A stretch of 64,000 nt of DNA from Phycisphaerales bacterium (GCA_026982335.1 JALSHH010000002.1:1-64000), one strand, 5' to 3'; shown: positions 1-8,793, counted from the stretch's first letter. Translations and numbers: made by a program. The notes: generated by a model not told the origin, from the letters alone.

Positions 1-125
1 GGGGGGGGTATGCCCAGGCCAATGTAGGTGGTGGAGGAGGACAGGGGAGCTATGGTGATGGCAAACCGGGAGGGGGAACGGGAGGGGGAAGAGGTGACTT
101 TAATCATGACGAAATTCCATTCTAA
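1..125 (+). CDS. ssb: Single-stranded DNA-binding protein, C-terminal end (partial)
   Basis: Only the last 40 codons are in the window; the reading frame begins at base 3 and is open to the left edge. The visible part is a glycine-rich, disordered linker (GGGG, GGGTGGG) that ends in DFNHDEIPF and a TAA stop. An acidic tail ending in (D/E)-x-I-P-F is the protein-interaction tip of bacterial SSB, which recruits replication and repair partners to single-stranded DNA. The next gene is rplI, which fits the common rpsF-ssb-rpsR-rplI neighbourhood, although rpsR is not between them here. The N-terminal OB fold lies outside the window, so the call rests on tail and context. Confidence 0.85.
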   Translation, partial: GGYAQANVGGGGGQGSYGDGKPGGGTGGGRGDFNHDEIPF

Positions 126-184
126 AATCACTGAGATCGAAAATCACGAAGGCGGGACGATGAGAAGCCGGTGAAAAGTCCAAA

Positions 185-209
185 CCCTTGGAGTTACCAA
201 GGGCTTTTT
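185..209 (+). terminator. Rho-independent terminator after ssb
   Basis: A perfect 7-bp stem CCCTTGG/CCAAGGG (185-191 with 197-203) with loop AGTTA is followed by CTTTTT. It lies 60 bases after the ssb stop and should separate ssb from rplI transcription. The right arm and T-run are repeated directly downstream (AAGGGCTTTTTAAT at 199-212 and again at 214-227), leaving a half-copy of the terminator. Confidence 0.85.
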
Positions 210-410
210 AATCAAGGGCTTTTTAATGGTGCTCATTTCATGGGTGACAATGGATAACGGGAGAAGTACTTGTCTATACTTCTCTCCCGATTGGTCGTCA
301 AAATTTGGTCAATTGGACCTTTGTTGGGGTGGGGCACCGTGCACCACTCCTCAACTCTTCCGAGGCCATCATGTGGTGGGTTCGGATCAGGACAGCGAAA
401 GGATCAATCC

Positions 411-1007
411 ATGGCACGCACCGTTAAACTTCTGCTTACCGAAAATGTTGATAATTTGGGTATCGTCGGCGATGTCGTCAATGTAAAGGTTGGATACGCC
501 CGCAATTACCTTCTCCCGTTTAATTACGCAACGACACCAAGCGATGAACTGATCGCATCGTTGGCAGAAAAGCGTGCGATTGCCGAGCAGGAAGTGGCGG
601 CTCGTCGGGCCCAGCGCGAGGAAATGATCAGCAAACTCAATGGGCAAGAGCTTACCCTTACTCGGGCTTGCAACGACCAGGGGCAGCTTTACGGTTCAGT
701 CACCCAACAGGATATTGCCAATGCCCTCGGAGAGGTTGGGTTTACCGTCGCTCCACGCGAGGTGCGTCTATCGACGACCATCAAGCGGATTGATGCATTT
801 GATATTCATATCAAGGTGGATTCAGATCTTGAAGCCGATATCAAACTTTGGGTCGTCGCTGATCGTGAGCTCGATCTTGAGGAGGCCGAGGAGATGGAGT
901 TTGACAATGAAGGTGAGTTAATTGTCAAAGAGAAAAAGGACTCAAAGACAGAAGCCGATTCGGGAGCCGATTCGGGAGCAGGGGCCGAGCCCACAGCTGC
1001 TCCATAA
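411..1007 (+). CDS. rplI: 50S ribosomal protein L9 with acidic C-terminal extension
   Basis: This 198-residue protein begins MARTVKLLLTENVDNLG and contains GDVVNVKVGYARNYLLP, the hallmark of the N-terminal 23S rRNA-binding domain of L9. A central helix (about residues 45-75) and the C-terminal domain (about 78-148) follow. L9 binds near the L1 stalk of the large ribosomal subunit and affects frame maintenance. The ATG at 411 was chosen over an upstream in-frame ATG at 270 because homology starts exactly there and AAAGGA precedes it. L9 is usually about 150 residues; the extra ~50 residues here are acidic and then low-complexity (EKKDSKTEADSGADSG), so probably disordered. It has its own terminator and is separated from ssb by another, so it may be transcribed alone. 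Confidence 0.95.
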   Translation: MARTVKLLLTENVDNLGIVGDVVNVKVGYARNYLLPFNYATTPSDELIASLAEKRAIAEQEVAARRAQREEMISKLNGQELTLTRACNDQGQLYGSVTQQDIANALGEVGFTVAPREVRLSTTIKRIDAFDIHIKVDSDLEADIKLWVVADRELDLEEAEEMEFDNEGELIVKEKKDSKTEADSGADSGAGAEPTAAP

Positions 1008-1069
1008 GTGTGGGCAAGAGGGGCAAGGACGATTCACACAACATGCAGATTTGATGCTCACCCCCAAAC

Positions 1070-1094
1070 AACCCGACAGTACTGCCGGGTTTTC
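1070..1094 (+). terminator. Terminator after rplI
   Basis: AACCCGACAG (1070-1079) pairs with CTGCCGGGTT (1082-1091) with one mismatch and a 2-base loop, and is followed by TTC and ATTTTTC. It lies about 60 bases after the rplI stop. Confidence 0.75.
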
Positions 1095-1184
1095 ATTTTT
1101 CCATAGCGTGCATGAGGAACATAAAAGAGATGCGGATGAGGCGTCCGATTGATTGCATGCCAAGAGATGACGAGTGAGTATAAT

Positions 1185-2963
1185 CTATTCTGCATCAAGT
1201 GGCGGGATAAACTCGGCGATTGCCACATCACCAATGGTATAATGCGAGATATTGATCCCCTTCGTCACAACGAAAAGTATGATCAGGTCTTGGTCATCCC
1301 GACTCCGGCTCATGCTCGGAGTATCTTGGATGCCTGTAAGTGTTGATCCTCGGGTGAGTCGGGCGTGAAATGTCTCGGCGTCGGTGTATTCAAATCCGAC
1401 GGCTTCGTACTCATTGCCGTGTTCGTCGATAAGCAGCAAGGGTTGGTCAAGGGGAGCATCTCGCGAGGCTTCACTCAAGAGGCCAATCTCTGAATCAGGG
1501 CCGACTTTGACTTTGATGAGGACTTGTCCGCGATCAACGGTATAGCGTTCAACGCGGAGGTTTTTTCCTGTTGGTGCATTTTTTCGTCCGACCTCAGTGA
1601 TGAGCCATTCACCTTCTCCGTCAACAATTTCATTTTTCTCATTGAGAGTGAATCCCCGTCGGGCGATCTGTGTAGACATCATTTTGAGAAGTTTGGTTGA
1701 TCGGGTGATGAGTGATGGTTGTCCTGTGGGATCGTAGGTGAGTGTGTTGGTGGTAATGAGTTTACGCTTGGCGGAGGATTCGCCTGTGAGAATTGCACCC
1801 GAGCGAACAAGTTCATCGCGTTGTGACGGGGTCGTATATTCGATGGGATCAGGAAGTGTATCGGTCAATACGCGGATATTTTTTGCGTAGAAGGCCACCG
1901 GTGAGTATCCTTGGGGAATAACAAACTCGAAAGCCATGGGTATCCGTGATTTTGCGCCGACAGAAGTAATGAATACATCCTTGGAATCAAATCGCCAGCG
2001 TCCATATTGGTCAGGTTTTGATGATTCCGAGATTGTTGCAATGGGAAAGACAGTTTTGGTATTGCCGTGGTTGTCTTCGATGAGTAGGCGGAACTGTCCG
2101 TTGGAAACGACGAGTTGTCCGCCTTTTTTTCCTCGTTCCTTGGCCCCGGGTTGGAACTCAACGACATATCCTGCAAGGTAGCCTTTGGATATGGATTGGG
2201 AGTCGATGTCGATGTATTTCTGTGGGCGATCTTCTCTTGCATCAACGAGGAGGTCAGTGATGGAGGAGGTATCTTGGGGGTTGCCGACGAAGTATGTGGA
2301 TTTGATTTTGAAATCATCGGGAGCAAGAACATTTCTGCCCGACCCATTGCCGGGCGAGACTCTTGATGCCATTCCCACGAGTTCGATCTCGGGATACCAT
2401 TTGGCGAGAGGTTCGTCGGTGCTCATGGTTCCAAGAGAGAGCATCTCGTAGGTCATGGCCGTGAGTCGATCAACGGGAATCCAGAGGGTGTCGGTACGGA
2501 CCAGTGATCCGTCGCCTTTGGCGCGGTCTTCTGAATATGCCAGAGGTTGATATCCAAGGAAATCAGTTGGTAGGCGCATGGTTTGGATTCCGAGAACGAG
2601 CATACCACCACAAAGGATGCCTGTTGCCAAGCCACAAATTCCACCTCCAATATAGTCGATGACGGATGAGTTGCGGATGTTGTGAGGTATGAGTTTGTCC
2701 GTGAGTGTGCGCAAAAGCAGGAACACAACTACAAAGGGGATAATGAGGGCAACGCCCCAAGCAATTCCCTCAATAAAAGAGAAAAAACCGCGTTCAGGGC
2801 TGAGTTCGATGAGCTTGAGTGCCAATATCTCCCAAAAGGCAAAGGCAATTGCCCCCGCAACAACCGCGCAGAGGAGATGGATGAGTGCGTTGAACATGCC
2901 TCGGATCATCCAAGCATAACCAACACCGAGGACGAATATGACGACAATGATGTTCAGGATCAT
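1185..2963 (-). CDS. CvpA-family membrane protein with large C-terminal domain
   Basis: Residues 1-130 form four hydrophobic segments with small-residue-rich helices (MILNIIVVIFVLGVGYAWMI at the start, GGGICGLATGILCGGMLVLG near 107-126), matching the CvpA/colicin V production membrane family. About 460 further residues follow. They are polar and beta-rich and contain two similar blocks, around 263-360 (LLIEDNHGN at 293) and 465-590 (LLIDEHGNEYEAVGF at 510), suggesting a duplicated beta domain. Ordinary CvpA is only about 160-200 residues. GGAGAATCAATCCC precedes the ATG. The gene follows the PilB-like gene by 51 bases and probably shares its transcript. The role is unknown; the membrane part resembles CvpA and the rest is unrecognised. 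Confidence 0.7.
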   Translation of the reverse strand: MILNIIVVIFVLGVGYAWMIRGMFNALIHLLCAVVAGAIAFAFWEILALKLIELSPERGFFSFIEGIAWGVALIIPFVVVFLLLRTLTDKLIPHNIRNSSVIDYIGGGICGLATGILCGGMLVLGIQTMRLPTDFLGYQPLAYSEDRAKGDGSLVRTDTLWIPVDRLTAMTYEMLSLGTMSTDEPLAKWYPEIELVGMASRVSPGNGSGRNVLAPDDFKIKSTYFVGNPQDTSSITDLLVDAREDRPQKYIDIDSQSISKGYLAGYVVEFQPGAKERGKKGGQLVVSNGQFRLLIEDNHGNTKTVFPIATISESSKPDQYGRWRFDSKDVFITSVGAKSRIPMAFEFVIPQGYSPVAFYAKNIRVLTDTLPDPIEYTTPSQRDELVRSGAILTGESSAKRKLITTNTLTYDPTGQPSLITRSTKLLKMMSTQIARRGFTLNEKNEIVDGEGEWLITEVGRKNAPTGKNLRVERYTVDRGQVLIKVKVGPDSEIGLLSEASRDAPLDQPLLLIDEHGNEYEAVGFEYTDAETFHARLTRGSTLTGIQDTPSMSRSRDDQDLIILFVVTKGINISHYTIGDVAIAEFIPPLDAE

Positions 2964-3014
2964 GGGATTGATTCTCCAGAGCCGAGAGGTTTGCTGCGTG
3001 GTCGGCCGGGGTGG

Positions 3015-4781
3015 TTAACTTTTTGCTTGTGCTGTTTTTGGGGACGCTGAACGGGAGGAACTTTTTCGTGCTGAAGTGCCAGATATCCGCGAGACTTCTT
3101 CAATACTTGTGAGCCCTTCGACAGCTTTGCGTAAGGCTGCCTGCTGAACAGTGGGCAACGAGCGCTTACGCATCATGGTTTGAAGCCCGTTCCAATCTTG
3201 GGCAGCGATCATTTTGCGTTCATCATCTTCGATCGGAAAGACTCCAAAACATCCGGTTTGTCCGATGTATCCAACGCCGTTGCATACAGGGCAGATTTCA
3301 GGTTTGTTGCGGATAAGTACCTGTCCCCCTTTTTTGTTGAGTTGCTTGACTTTGTTGCTAGGCAAGCGGAGTTTTTTAAGCATCTCAGGGGTGGGTTGAT
3401 ATGCGACCTTACAGTTGTTGCAGAGTACGCGAATGAGTTTTTCGCCTACGACTCCACGGAGTCCATCAGCAGCGAGTTTCGGATCGCCAACTGCCCGAAC
3501 ATAAAGTTGAATAGCGGCAATGGCGCTATCGGCCTTGAGTGAGAGATATACCCGTGTTCGATCATGGTCTGATTTGGCAATGTTTTTTCCGGTGTCGGCA
3601 TCGGGGAGATCGCAGACGCTGACGACATCGGGATCCCGACGAAGAGTTGAACGGACAAGGGTTGCAAAGTCAGCATTTTCATCGTCGGCTTGGAACTTGA
3701 TCTGCTTGACACCTTCGATTTCATCTTCGATTTCGTATTCGATTGTCTGGATATTGGAGGTATAGGCATCATGCAACAGCAGCATCGAATACATTGTGGT
3801 CGTGCGTCCGTTGTCACTCGGTGCGCCCAGAAGCACCACGCCGGTACTTTCTTGTGCCCAAGATTTGAGTTCGCCGAGTTGGTTATCGAAAAGTCCAAGG
3901 TCTTCAGGTTTTCTGCGGACAGCTTCTCGGGGATTGAAGAGGATTGAGAGAACCATGCCGTTCTTTGATCCGCTCGAAATGAGTTTGAGGGTTGTTGTAG
4001 TCATTTTCTCACTGGAGATTGAAACTTCGCCGGTGAGTTTGCGTCGCCGATCTTCGAGATCAAGCCCGGCACATTTTTTCCAGAAATCAATGATCTGCAC
4101 TGCGTCCGCCTTGGCGATGGGTTCCCCGGCTTGACGCACGCCATCGACGAGCATGGAGGCGGCATAGGTATTTTCATTGGCGGGGATGATATCAATTTGC
4201 GAGGCATGAGCAGCATATCCATTGATGACCACCTCCTCTGCAGCGACTCGCACTGCGTAGGCATTGGTTTCTTTGTCTGGAGGCATCACTTTCATTTTGT
4301 TGGCACCCAGGATGTTGAGTTCCGAAGTGCCCAGTTTTTTGGCTTCGCGTTTCTCATCGCGGCGTTTGGCCATTTCCGAGAAATCCATTGTGAGCTTTGC
4401 CGCCTCGGGGATGCGTTCGTCTTTGTTGGCGATGATGACAAAAATACCAATGTCGATTGCGAGGATTGCCACCAGACCAAAGAACCCGGCGGCGATCCCA
4501 GCAACGCCACCCAATGGCAACATCAGAATATATGCCAAGGCGATGAGTCCGAAGATCATGTGGATTGCGTTCCACTTTTCCTGTCCGAGAAAGAATCGCT
4601 GGGCATGTTTGTCGAGAATCGTCGAGAGCATCCACGCCCAAGCCAGAAACGGCATGAACAAAAGTAAAGGCTTCCACCACGAAACAAGCATGAAGGTCTG
4701 GGCGTCGCCCAAAGTTAGCGAAGAGCCGAGGGTTAAGAGTCCGGCCGGTTCTGTGTATGAAATGAGTATGGAATCGAGCAC
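3015..4781 (-). CDS. Membrane-anchored PilB/GspE-like protein with degenerate ATPase motifs
   Basis: The N-terminus has three to four membrane helices between residues 33 and 118, followed by a charged linker and a type II/IV secretion ATPase-like fold (about 165-560). The equivalent of Walker A reads GAPSDNGRTTTMYS (319-332): the invariant lysine is arginine (R326). Walker B reads DPDVVSVCDLPDADT (383-397) where the family has MVGEIRD, and the histidine box (TLHTN in PilB) is SLKAD. Two CxxC pairs (C454/C457 and C497/C500) keep the PilB/GspE zinc element. The start is a GTG preceded by GGAGAGGATACGACG. It lies between pilT and the CvpA-like gene on one strand. Family membership is clear; ATP hydrolysis is doubtful, and a structural or regulatory role is my inference. 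Confidence 0.75.
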   Translation of the reverse strand: MLDSILISYTEPAGLLTLGSSLTLGDAQTFMLVSWWKPLLLFMPFLAWAWMLSTILDKHAQRFFLGQEKWNAIHMIFGLIALAYILMLPLGGVAGIAAGFFGLVAILAIDIGIFVIIANKDERIPEAAKLTMDFSEMAKRRDEKREAKKLGTSELNILGANKMKVMPPDKETNAYAVRVAAEEVVINGYAAHASQIDIIPANENTYAASMLVDGVRQAGEPIAKADAVQIIDFWKKCAGLDLEDRRRKLTGEVSISSEKMTTTTLKLISSGSKNGMVLSILFNPREAVRRKPEDLGLFDNQLGELKSWAQESTGVVLLGAPSDNGRTTTMYSMLLLHDAYTSNIQTIEYEIEDEIEGVKQIKFQADDENADFATLVRSTLRRDPDVVSVCDLPDADTGKNIAKSDHDRTRVYLSLKADSAIAAIQLYVRAVGDPKLAADGLRGVVGEKLIRVLCNNCKVAYQPTPEMLKKLRLPSNKVKQLNKKGGQVLIRNKPEICPVCNGVGYIGQTGCFGVFPIEDDERKMIAAQDWNGLQTMMRKRSLPTVQQAALRKAVEGLTSIEEVSRISGTSARKSSSRSASPKTAQAKS

Positions 4782-5015
4782 CGTCGTATCCTCTCCAAAG
4801 TCGTTCTAATCCACGATCATACAGGTGTACCGCGGGGATATGGAAAGCATCGAGCGATGCTGTTCCTGATTTCGTATCGTCTCATTATAGAGGCGCTTGT
4901 TCTTCGGCACCATCGTCAGCATCCTTGAACCTGCCAATGGCCGGTATCGAGTCGATCTCTGGAAAATTCGAGAGACGGTTCGGATCGTGAACGGGTCGAT
5001 CCAGTATTAGGAATA

Positions 5016-6173
5016 TCAGTTGAATTTCTTGAGTTTCATCTGAAGTTCATCGGTATTGGGCGATGCTTCGATCGCGGTTCGCATATGGATGTATTCTTCT
5101 TCGACAAGTTTGACGAGGGAGTCATTGAAGTCGATCATTCCGATTTGCTTGGCTTCAATGGAGTTGAGTACATCGCGCAGATCGCCCTCGCGTTCTTCGA
5201 GGATGTATTTTCGGACCACGCCGTTGTTGATGAGGATTTCCAAAGCAGGAATTCGAAAGATATTTTCGTGGAGCGTAGGCAAGAGTTTCTGATACACAAA
5301 AGCACGCATTTGGTATGCAAGAATCTTGCGGACTTGCTCGACTTCTTCTTGAGGAAAAAGCCCATAGACGCGCGAGAAGGTTTGGGTGGTGCTTGACGCA
5401 TGGATTGTTCCAAAAACTAAGTGCCCCGTCTCGGCAGCGTGCAGCGCTGCTTCAAAGGTTTCCTGGTCACGCATTTCACCGATGAGTACGACATCCGGGT
5501 TTTCACGCACCAAAGCGCGCAATCCGGTTTTGAAGTCCAGGCAATCGAGCCCGATCTCGCGTTGGTTGATGGTCGCCTTGCGATCTTCGAAGATGTACTC
5601 GATGGGGTCTTCGAGGGTGAGGATGTGAACACTTTTGCGTGCGTTGATGTAGTCAATCATCGAGGCAATGGTGGTGGATTTGCCCGAGCCTGTCACGCCA
5701 CAGAGAAGCACAATCCCCTGAGGTTGCATCGCGACATCAGACATGACTTCAGGTAGATGCAATTTTTCGAAAGGGAGGATGTTGGAGGTGATGTTTCTGG
5801 CAGCAACCGAGATGGTGCCTCTTGCTTGGAAAAGGTTGACACGGAACCGGTGCTTGGCATCGTAGTTATAGGCAAAGTCAACCGATCCAAATTTGTGAAG
5901 ATCCTTGAGCTGCTCTTCAGTGAGGATCTCCTTTGTGATTGTGAAGAACTCCTCGGCGGAGACGGGTTCGACATCCATTGCTTTGAGCGTGCCACGCATC
6001 CGGATTTTGGGTTTCTGGTTCGATTTCATAATCAGGTCTGAAGCACCGAATTTGATGGTCGCTTTGAGAAAGTCGCCCCAGCGTGTCGCGTGGGGGTCTT
6101 TTTTGGTGATCGTTGGATCGAGATCGACATGGCCTGCCGATGCGGTGGAAGAGGGAGATTCGGTCAAACTCAT
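5016..6173 (-). CDS. pilT: Type IV pilus retraction ATPase PilT
   Basis: This 385-residue cytoplasmic hexameric ATPase family powers pilus retraction and twitching. Intact motifs are visible: Walker A GVTGSGKST (159-167, K165), the acidic box LEDPIEYIF (187-195), Walker B NPDVVLIGEMRD (225-236) and the histidine box GTIHASS (255-261). The N-terminal PAS-like part contains GASDLIMKSNQKPKIRMRG, typical of PilT. It has a roughly 30-residue polar extension before the usual PilT start. AAGGACGAATCAGTA precedes the ATG. A 234-base gap separates it from the PilB-like gene downstream on the same strand. No pilin or pilM/N/O genes are in the window. PilU or another retraction ATPase of the same family cannot be excluded. 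Confidence 0.9.
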   Translation of the reverse strand: MSLTESPSSTASAGHVDLDPTITKKDPHATRWGDFLKATIKFGASDLIMKSNQKPKIRMRGTLKAMDVEPVSAEEFFTITKEILTEEQLKDLHKFGSVDFAYNYDAKHRFRVNLFQARGTISVAARNITSNILPFEKLHLPEVMSDVAMQPQGIVLLCGVTGSGKSTTIASMIDYINARKSVHILTLEDPIEYIFEDRKATINQREIGLDCLDFKTGLRALVRENPDVVLIGEMRDQETFEAALHAAETGHLVFGTIHASSTTQTFSRVYGLFPQEEVEQVRKILAYQMRAFVYQKLLPTLHENIFRIPALEILINNGVVRKYILEEREGDLRDVLNSIEAKQIGMIDFNDSLVKLVEEEYIHMRTAIEASPNTDELQMKLKKFN

Positions 6174-6650
6174 TACTGATTCGTCCTTATGAATTGGGGT
6201 CGATGACTATTATATTGGCTTAAGGCTCTTCGCTGGTTTTGGTCTGTGGGGAGTGGGGATTGATTATCGACTACATTCTAGACGCGTCAAGAGGTGTTTC
6301 GAGGGGGAAAGAAGATTCTTGATGTGGGCACCGATCTGCACCAAATGTCTACACCGAATGACATTGTCGGAAAAAAAGGGGCGTTTGACGAGCCGAGAAA
6401 TGAAAAGCCGAATCCAGAACGGAGAAGCTCTGCTTTGCTGTTCGATCCCCAAGTATGCCCGGTTCCTCAGGGGACTCAGAAAGGGAAGAAAGTATTCCCG
6501 AAGGATCGGAAAGGGAGATCCACAAAGCGTGATGGAGAAAAGGAGGTCAAGAAAAAGCGGATCCATCAAGGGATGGACCCGCGCATAGACCTCGTAATAG
6601 GCACAGAACCTCAGAGCGATCGGCAGGAGAAGTGGTTTATTGCGGAGCAA
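6174..6650. other. Intergenic region between pilT and sigma factor genes
   Basis: These 477 bases lie upstream of pilT and downstream of the sigma factor gene, both on the minus strand, so the region should hold the pilT promoter and the sigma-gene terminator. The minus-strand hairpin at 6552-6580 is the only clear element. Open frames exist on both strands but have no start signals or recognisable protein content. Confidence 0.5.
6552..6580 (-). terminator. Terminator for sigma factor gene
   Basis: Read on the minus strand, GGGTCCATC and GATGGATCC form a 9-bp stem with one G-T pair and loop CCTT, followed by GCTTTTTC. It lies about 70 bases beyond the stop of the sigma factor gene. Confidence 0.65.
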
Positions 6651-7703
6651 TCATTTTGCACCAACGGCTTCTGGTTCCTCGACTGTGCCCAAGAAGTTGG
6701 CTTCGAGTTCGACGCGGATTTTTTCCATTGCCTTGTTCTGGATTTGCCGGACGCGTTCTTTGGTGACGCCGATGATCTGTCCGACTTGTTCGAGGGTCAT
6801 TGGCTTTTCCATGCCTCCAGTTTCGAGTCCGAAGCGGTGCTCAAGGACGGTGCGCTCGACACCTGTGAGATCCGCTCGGTTGGCGACGACAATTTCACGA
6901 ACTTCACTCGCGGTGTCTTTCTCAAAGTCGGCCCGTTTGGTTTCGAGAAAATTAGATTTTTCGAGTTTGGGATCAAAATCAGTCGGGAAGCGCTGGCGAT
7001 ATTTCGAGAGCTTCATGCCTTGACGGGAGAAGGCTTTGAGGATTGCCCGGCAGGCATAGGTTGAGAATTTGAAACCTCGCCCGGCATCAAATTTGTCAAC
7101 GGCGCGAAGGAGGGCCATGTTGCCTTCGGAGACAAGATCCGCAAAATCCACTTCGCTCATGCGAGTCCGCTTGGCCATCGCCAGTACCAATGCGAGGTTG
7201 GTCTCGGCGATCTGTTCGCGGATGCGTTCGGACTTGCGGTACCAGTGCAAAAGTTGGTCGGCCTGTTCGGGAGTAGGTTTTTTGCCTGGACGGGCCCAGA
7301 CCTCCTGCTGAAGCTTGTATACCCGATATCGCGAATAGTTGAATTGATGAAACAACACTCGCTCTTGGGCACCTGTCAGGATCACTTGCTGCGAAGATTT
7401 TACTGTTCGTGTTCGCGCAATTGACGAGATGTCGTCCATCACTGGGTGATACCAGATCGTGTCGGGCAGGGGAATATCCGGGGCGTCTTCATAGATGCTC
7501 TGCTCAGCATCTTCCTCATAAAAGACTTCTGAGTCGATAAAATCCTGCTCTTTGACGAGGATCTGGTTGAGCAAGCGCTCATCTTCGTGTGAGAGTTGAC
7601 GCGCGGTTTTACCCGCACGGGTGGAAGTGCGCGACACCCCCACACGATGCTTACGACGCATCTGCTCAAGTGGGCTGGGGTTGTTGCTTGTTGCTTGCAT
7701 CAT
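6651..7703 (-). CDS. RNA polymerase sigma-70 family factor, divergent region 2.3
   Basis: This 350-residue protein has sigma region 2 (NLALVLAMAKRTRMSEVDFA, DLVSEGNMALLRAVDKFD; about 169-206), a region 3 part, and a region 4 helix-turn-helix (TLEQVGQIIGVTKERVRQIQ, 303-322). Region 4 is typical of primary-type sigma factors. Region 2.3/2.4 reads FSTYACRAILKAF at 213-225, where primary sigmas have FSTYATWWIRQAI, so the promoter-melting tryptophan pair is replaced by Arg219-Ala220. The first 95 residues are acidic and poorly conserved. The ATG at 7703 was chosen because TTGGAGACAGC stands directly before it; an upstream in-frame start at 7751 lacks a clear site. I cannot tell from sequence alone whether it is the housekeeping factor or an alternative one. 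Confidence 0.85.
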   Translation of the reverse strand: MMQATSNNPSPLEQMRRKHRVGVSRTSTRAGKTARQLSHEDERLLNQILVKEQDFIDSEVFYEEDAEQSIYEDAPDIPLPDTIWYHPVMDDISSIARTRTVKSSQQVILTGAQERVLFHQFNYSRYRVYKLQQEVWARPGKKPTPEQADQLLHWYRKSERIREQIAETNLALVLAMAKRTRMSEVDFADLVSEGNMALLRAVDKFDAGRGFKFSTYACRAILKAFSRQGMKLSKYRQRFPTDFDPKLEKSNFLETKRADFEKDTASEVREIVVANRADLTGVERTVLEHRFGLETGGMEKPMTLEQVGQIIGVTKERVRQIQNKAMEKIRVELEANFLGTVEEPEAVGAK

Positions 7704-8793
7704 GCTGTCTCCAACCGCCACGATCCTGCAGCGGCTTGTTCGTGTTTCCAATACACCGTTTTACCCAATCAAAAAGGGGCAACGATGTATGCGGGGTCAG
7801 TCCAGAACGCCCATATGAGCGTCCAATCGTCAACAACTTGTCCTGACTCACTCCATGTGAGTGATTCAATCGAGTTGTGTTCGACCCGAGACTTCCTTGA
7901 TCTGTCAGGAGATCAGTCTGGGGCCAATCCCATTTCCGACATGCGATTACCACACACATCCGGTGTGCATGGGTACGACGGTTGCTTGAGTCGGCCGATG
8001 TTGCTTTGGCCAGGCTTCGATAGGATGCGGATGATCTGTGGCTTTTCGAGCCTCTTCTGGTCATCTCGGTCATCACGAAGCGTTCTGGTCCGTGTGTGGC
8101 CTCAAGCATGTTGCAGGTTTCCCTGCCTGGTGGCGTGCATCATGGGGGGAATAATCTCTCGAAACGGTCCTCACCGACATAAAATTGCACTTGCTCTTTC
8201 GGTACGAGAAAGGACGGTAAAAGTTTCGATTCAAATCCGTGAAATGCACAAATTCTTCGATTGTCAGCCAACAATTCGCATCGTTGACTATGCGACCTGT
8301 GCGACATCTAGGGCTTTTTCACTATTTCCGACGCGATCTCTTCAGAAATCACACCAAATCCAAGTGAGTTAGCCGTCTACAACCACACCGATCACCACGA
8401 CACATCCTGGTCAAGTTCAGATGGAGTTCGAAAAAAGAACCTCAGTCTGATGCGGTCGTCGTCCTTGGCGACCGCAGGGAAAACCGGTGAAACAGGCGGT
8501 AAGTTGACGGCCGATAAAACCGTGCCTAATGTCGCTTGTCGGGCATTCCTTGGCTTGGCTTAGTCGCGCCTTCGGTATGCCTTTACCCGGGCCGCCAGTA
8601 TACACAATCTCAATGCAAGTAGCAACCAGCAACCCGCATTTCATATCCAAACCTGACGAGTTTATGAAAAAATGGGGCTTTGTGTCTACATCAGGTGGCA
8701 TTACACACATTTCATCCACAATTTCGATTACTCGGGCATACCCAAAACAGGGTGGTTCGAGTTCGAGACCCGCAATGCAGAAAGTTCAGGATT
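7704..8793. other. 1.1-kb non-coding region with several perfect hairpins
   Basis: No convincing gene is present between the divergent sigma factor and sod genes. Several perfect small stems are seen: ACTCAC/GTGAGT near 7847-7863, TGATCT/AGATCA at 7898-7915, CACAC/GTGTG near 7952-7966, and TGCGGTCG/CGACCGCA at 8451-8476. The last is followed by an A/G-rich stretch (GGGAAAACCGGTGAAACAGG). The open frames crossing the region run antisense into the sigma gene or lack any ribosome-binding site. It may contain long leaders for both genes, a structured RNA or a decayed gene. I do not recognise a known RNA family here. Confidence 0.45.

Noticed and set aside
6264..6650. Minus-strand frame of 128 codons between pilT and the sigma gene
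   Set aside because: Contains the probable terminator hairpin and no ribosome-binding site; composition is not convincing.
7596..8372. Plus-strand frame of 258 codons across the start of the sigma gene and the gap
   Set aside because: It runs antisense into a well-supported gene, has no ribosome-binding site and its residues show no family-like composition.
8466..8520. Segment reminiscent of cobalamin or c-di-GMP riboswitch cores (GGGAAAACCGGTGAAACAGG)
   Set aside because: Only short fragments agree; the surrounding conserved boxes and helices of either class are absent.
8750..8780. T-arm-like GGTTCGAGTTCGAGACC suggesting a tRNA
   Set aside because: No acceptor, D or anticodon stems can be folded upstream.
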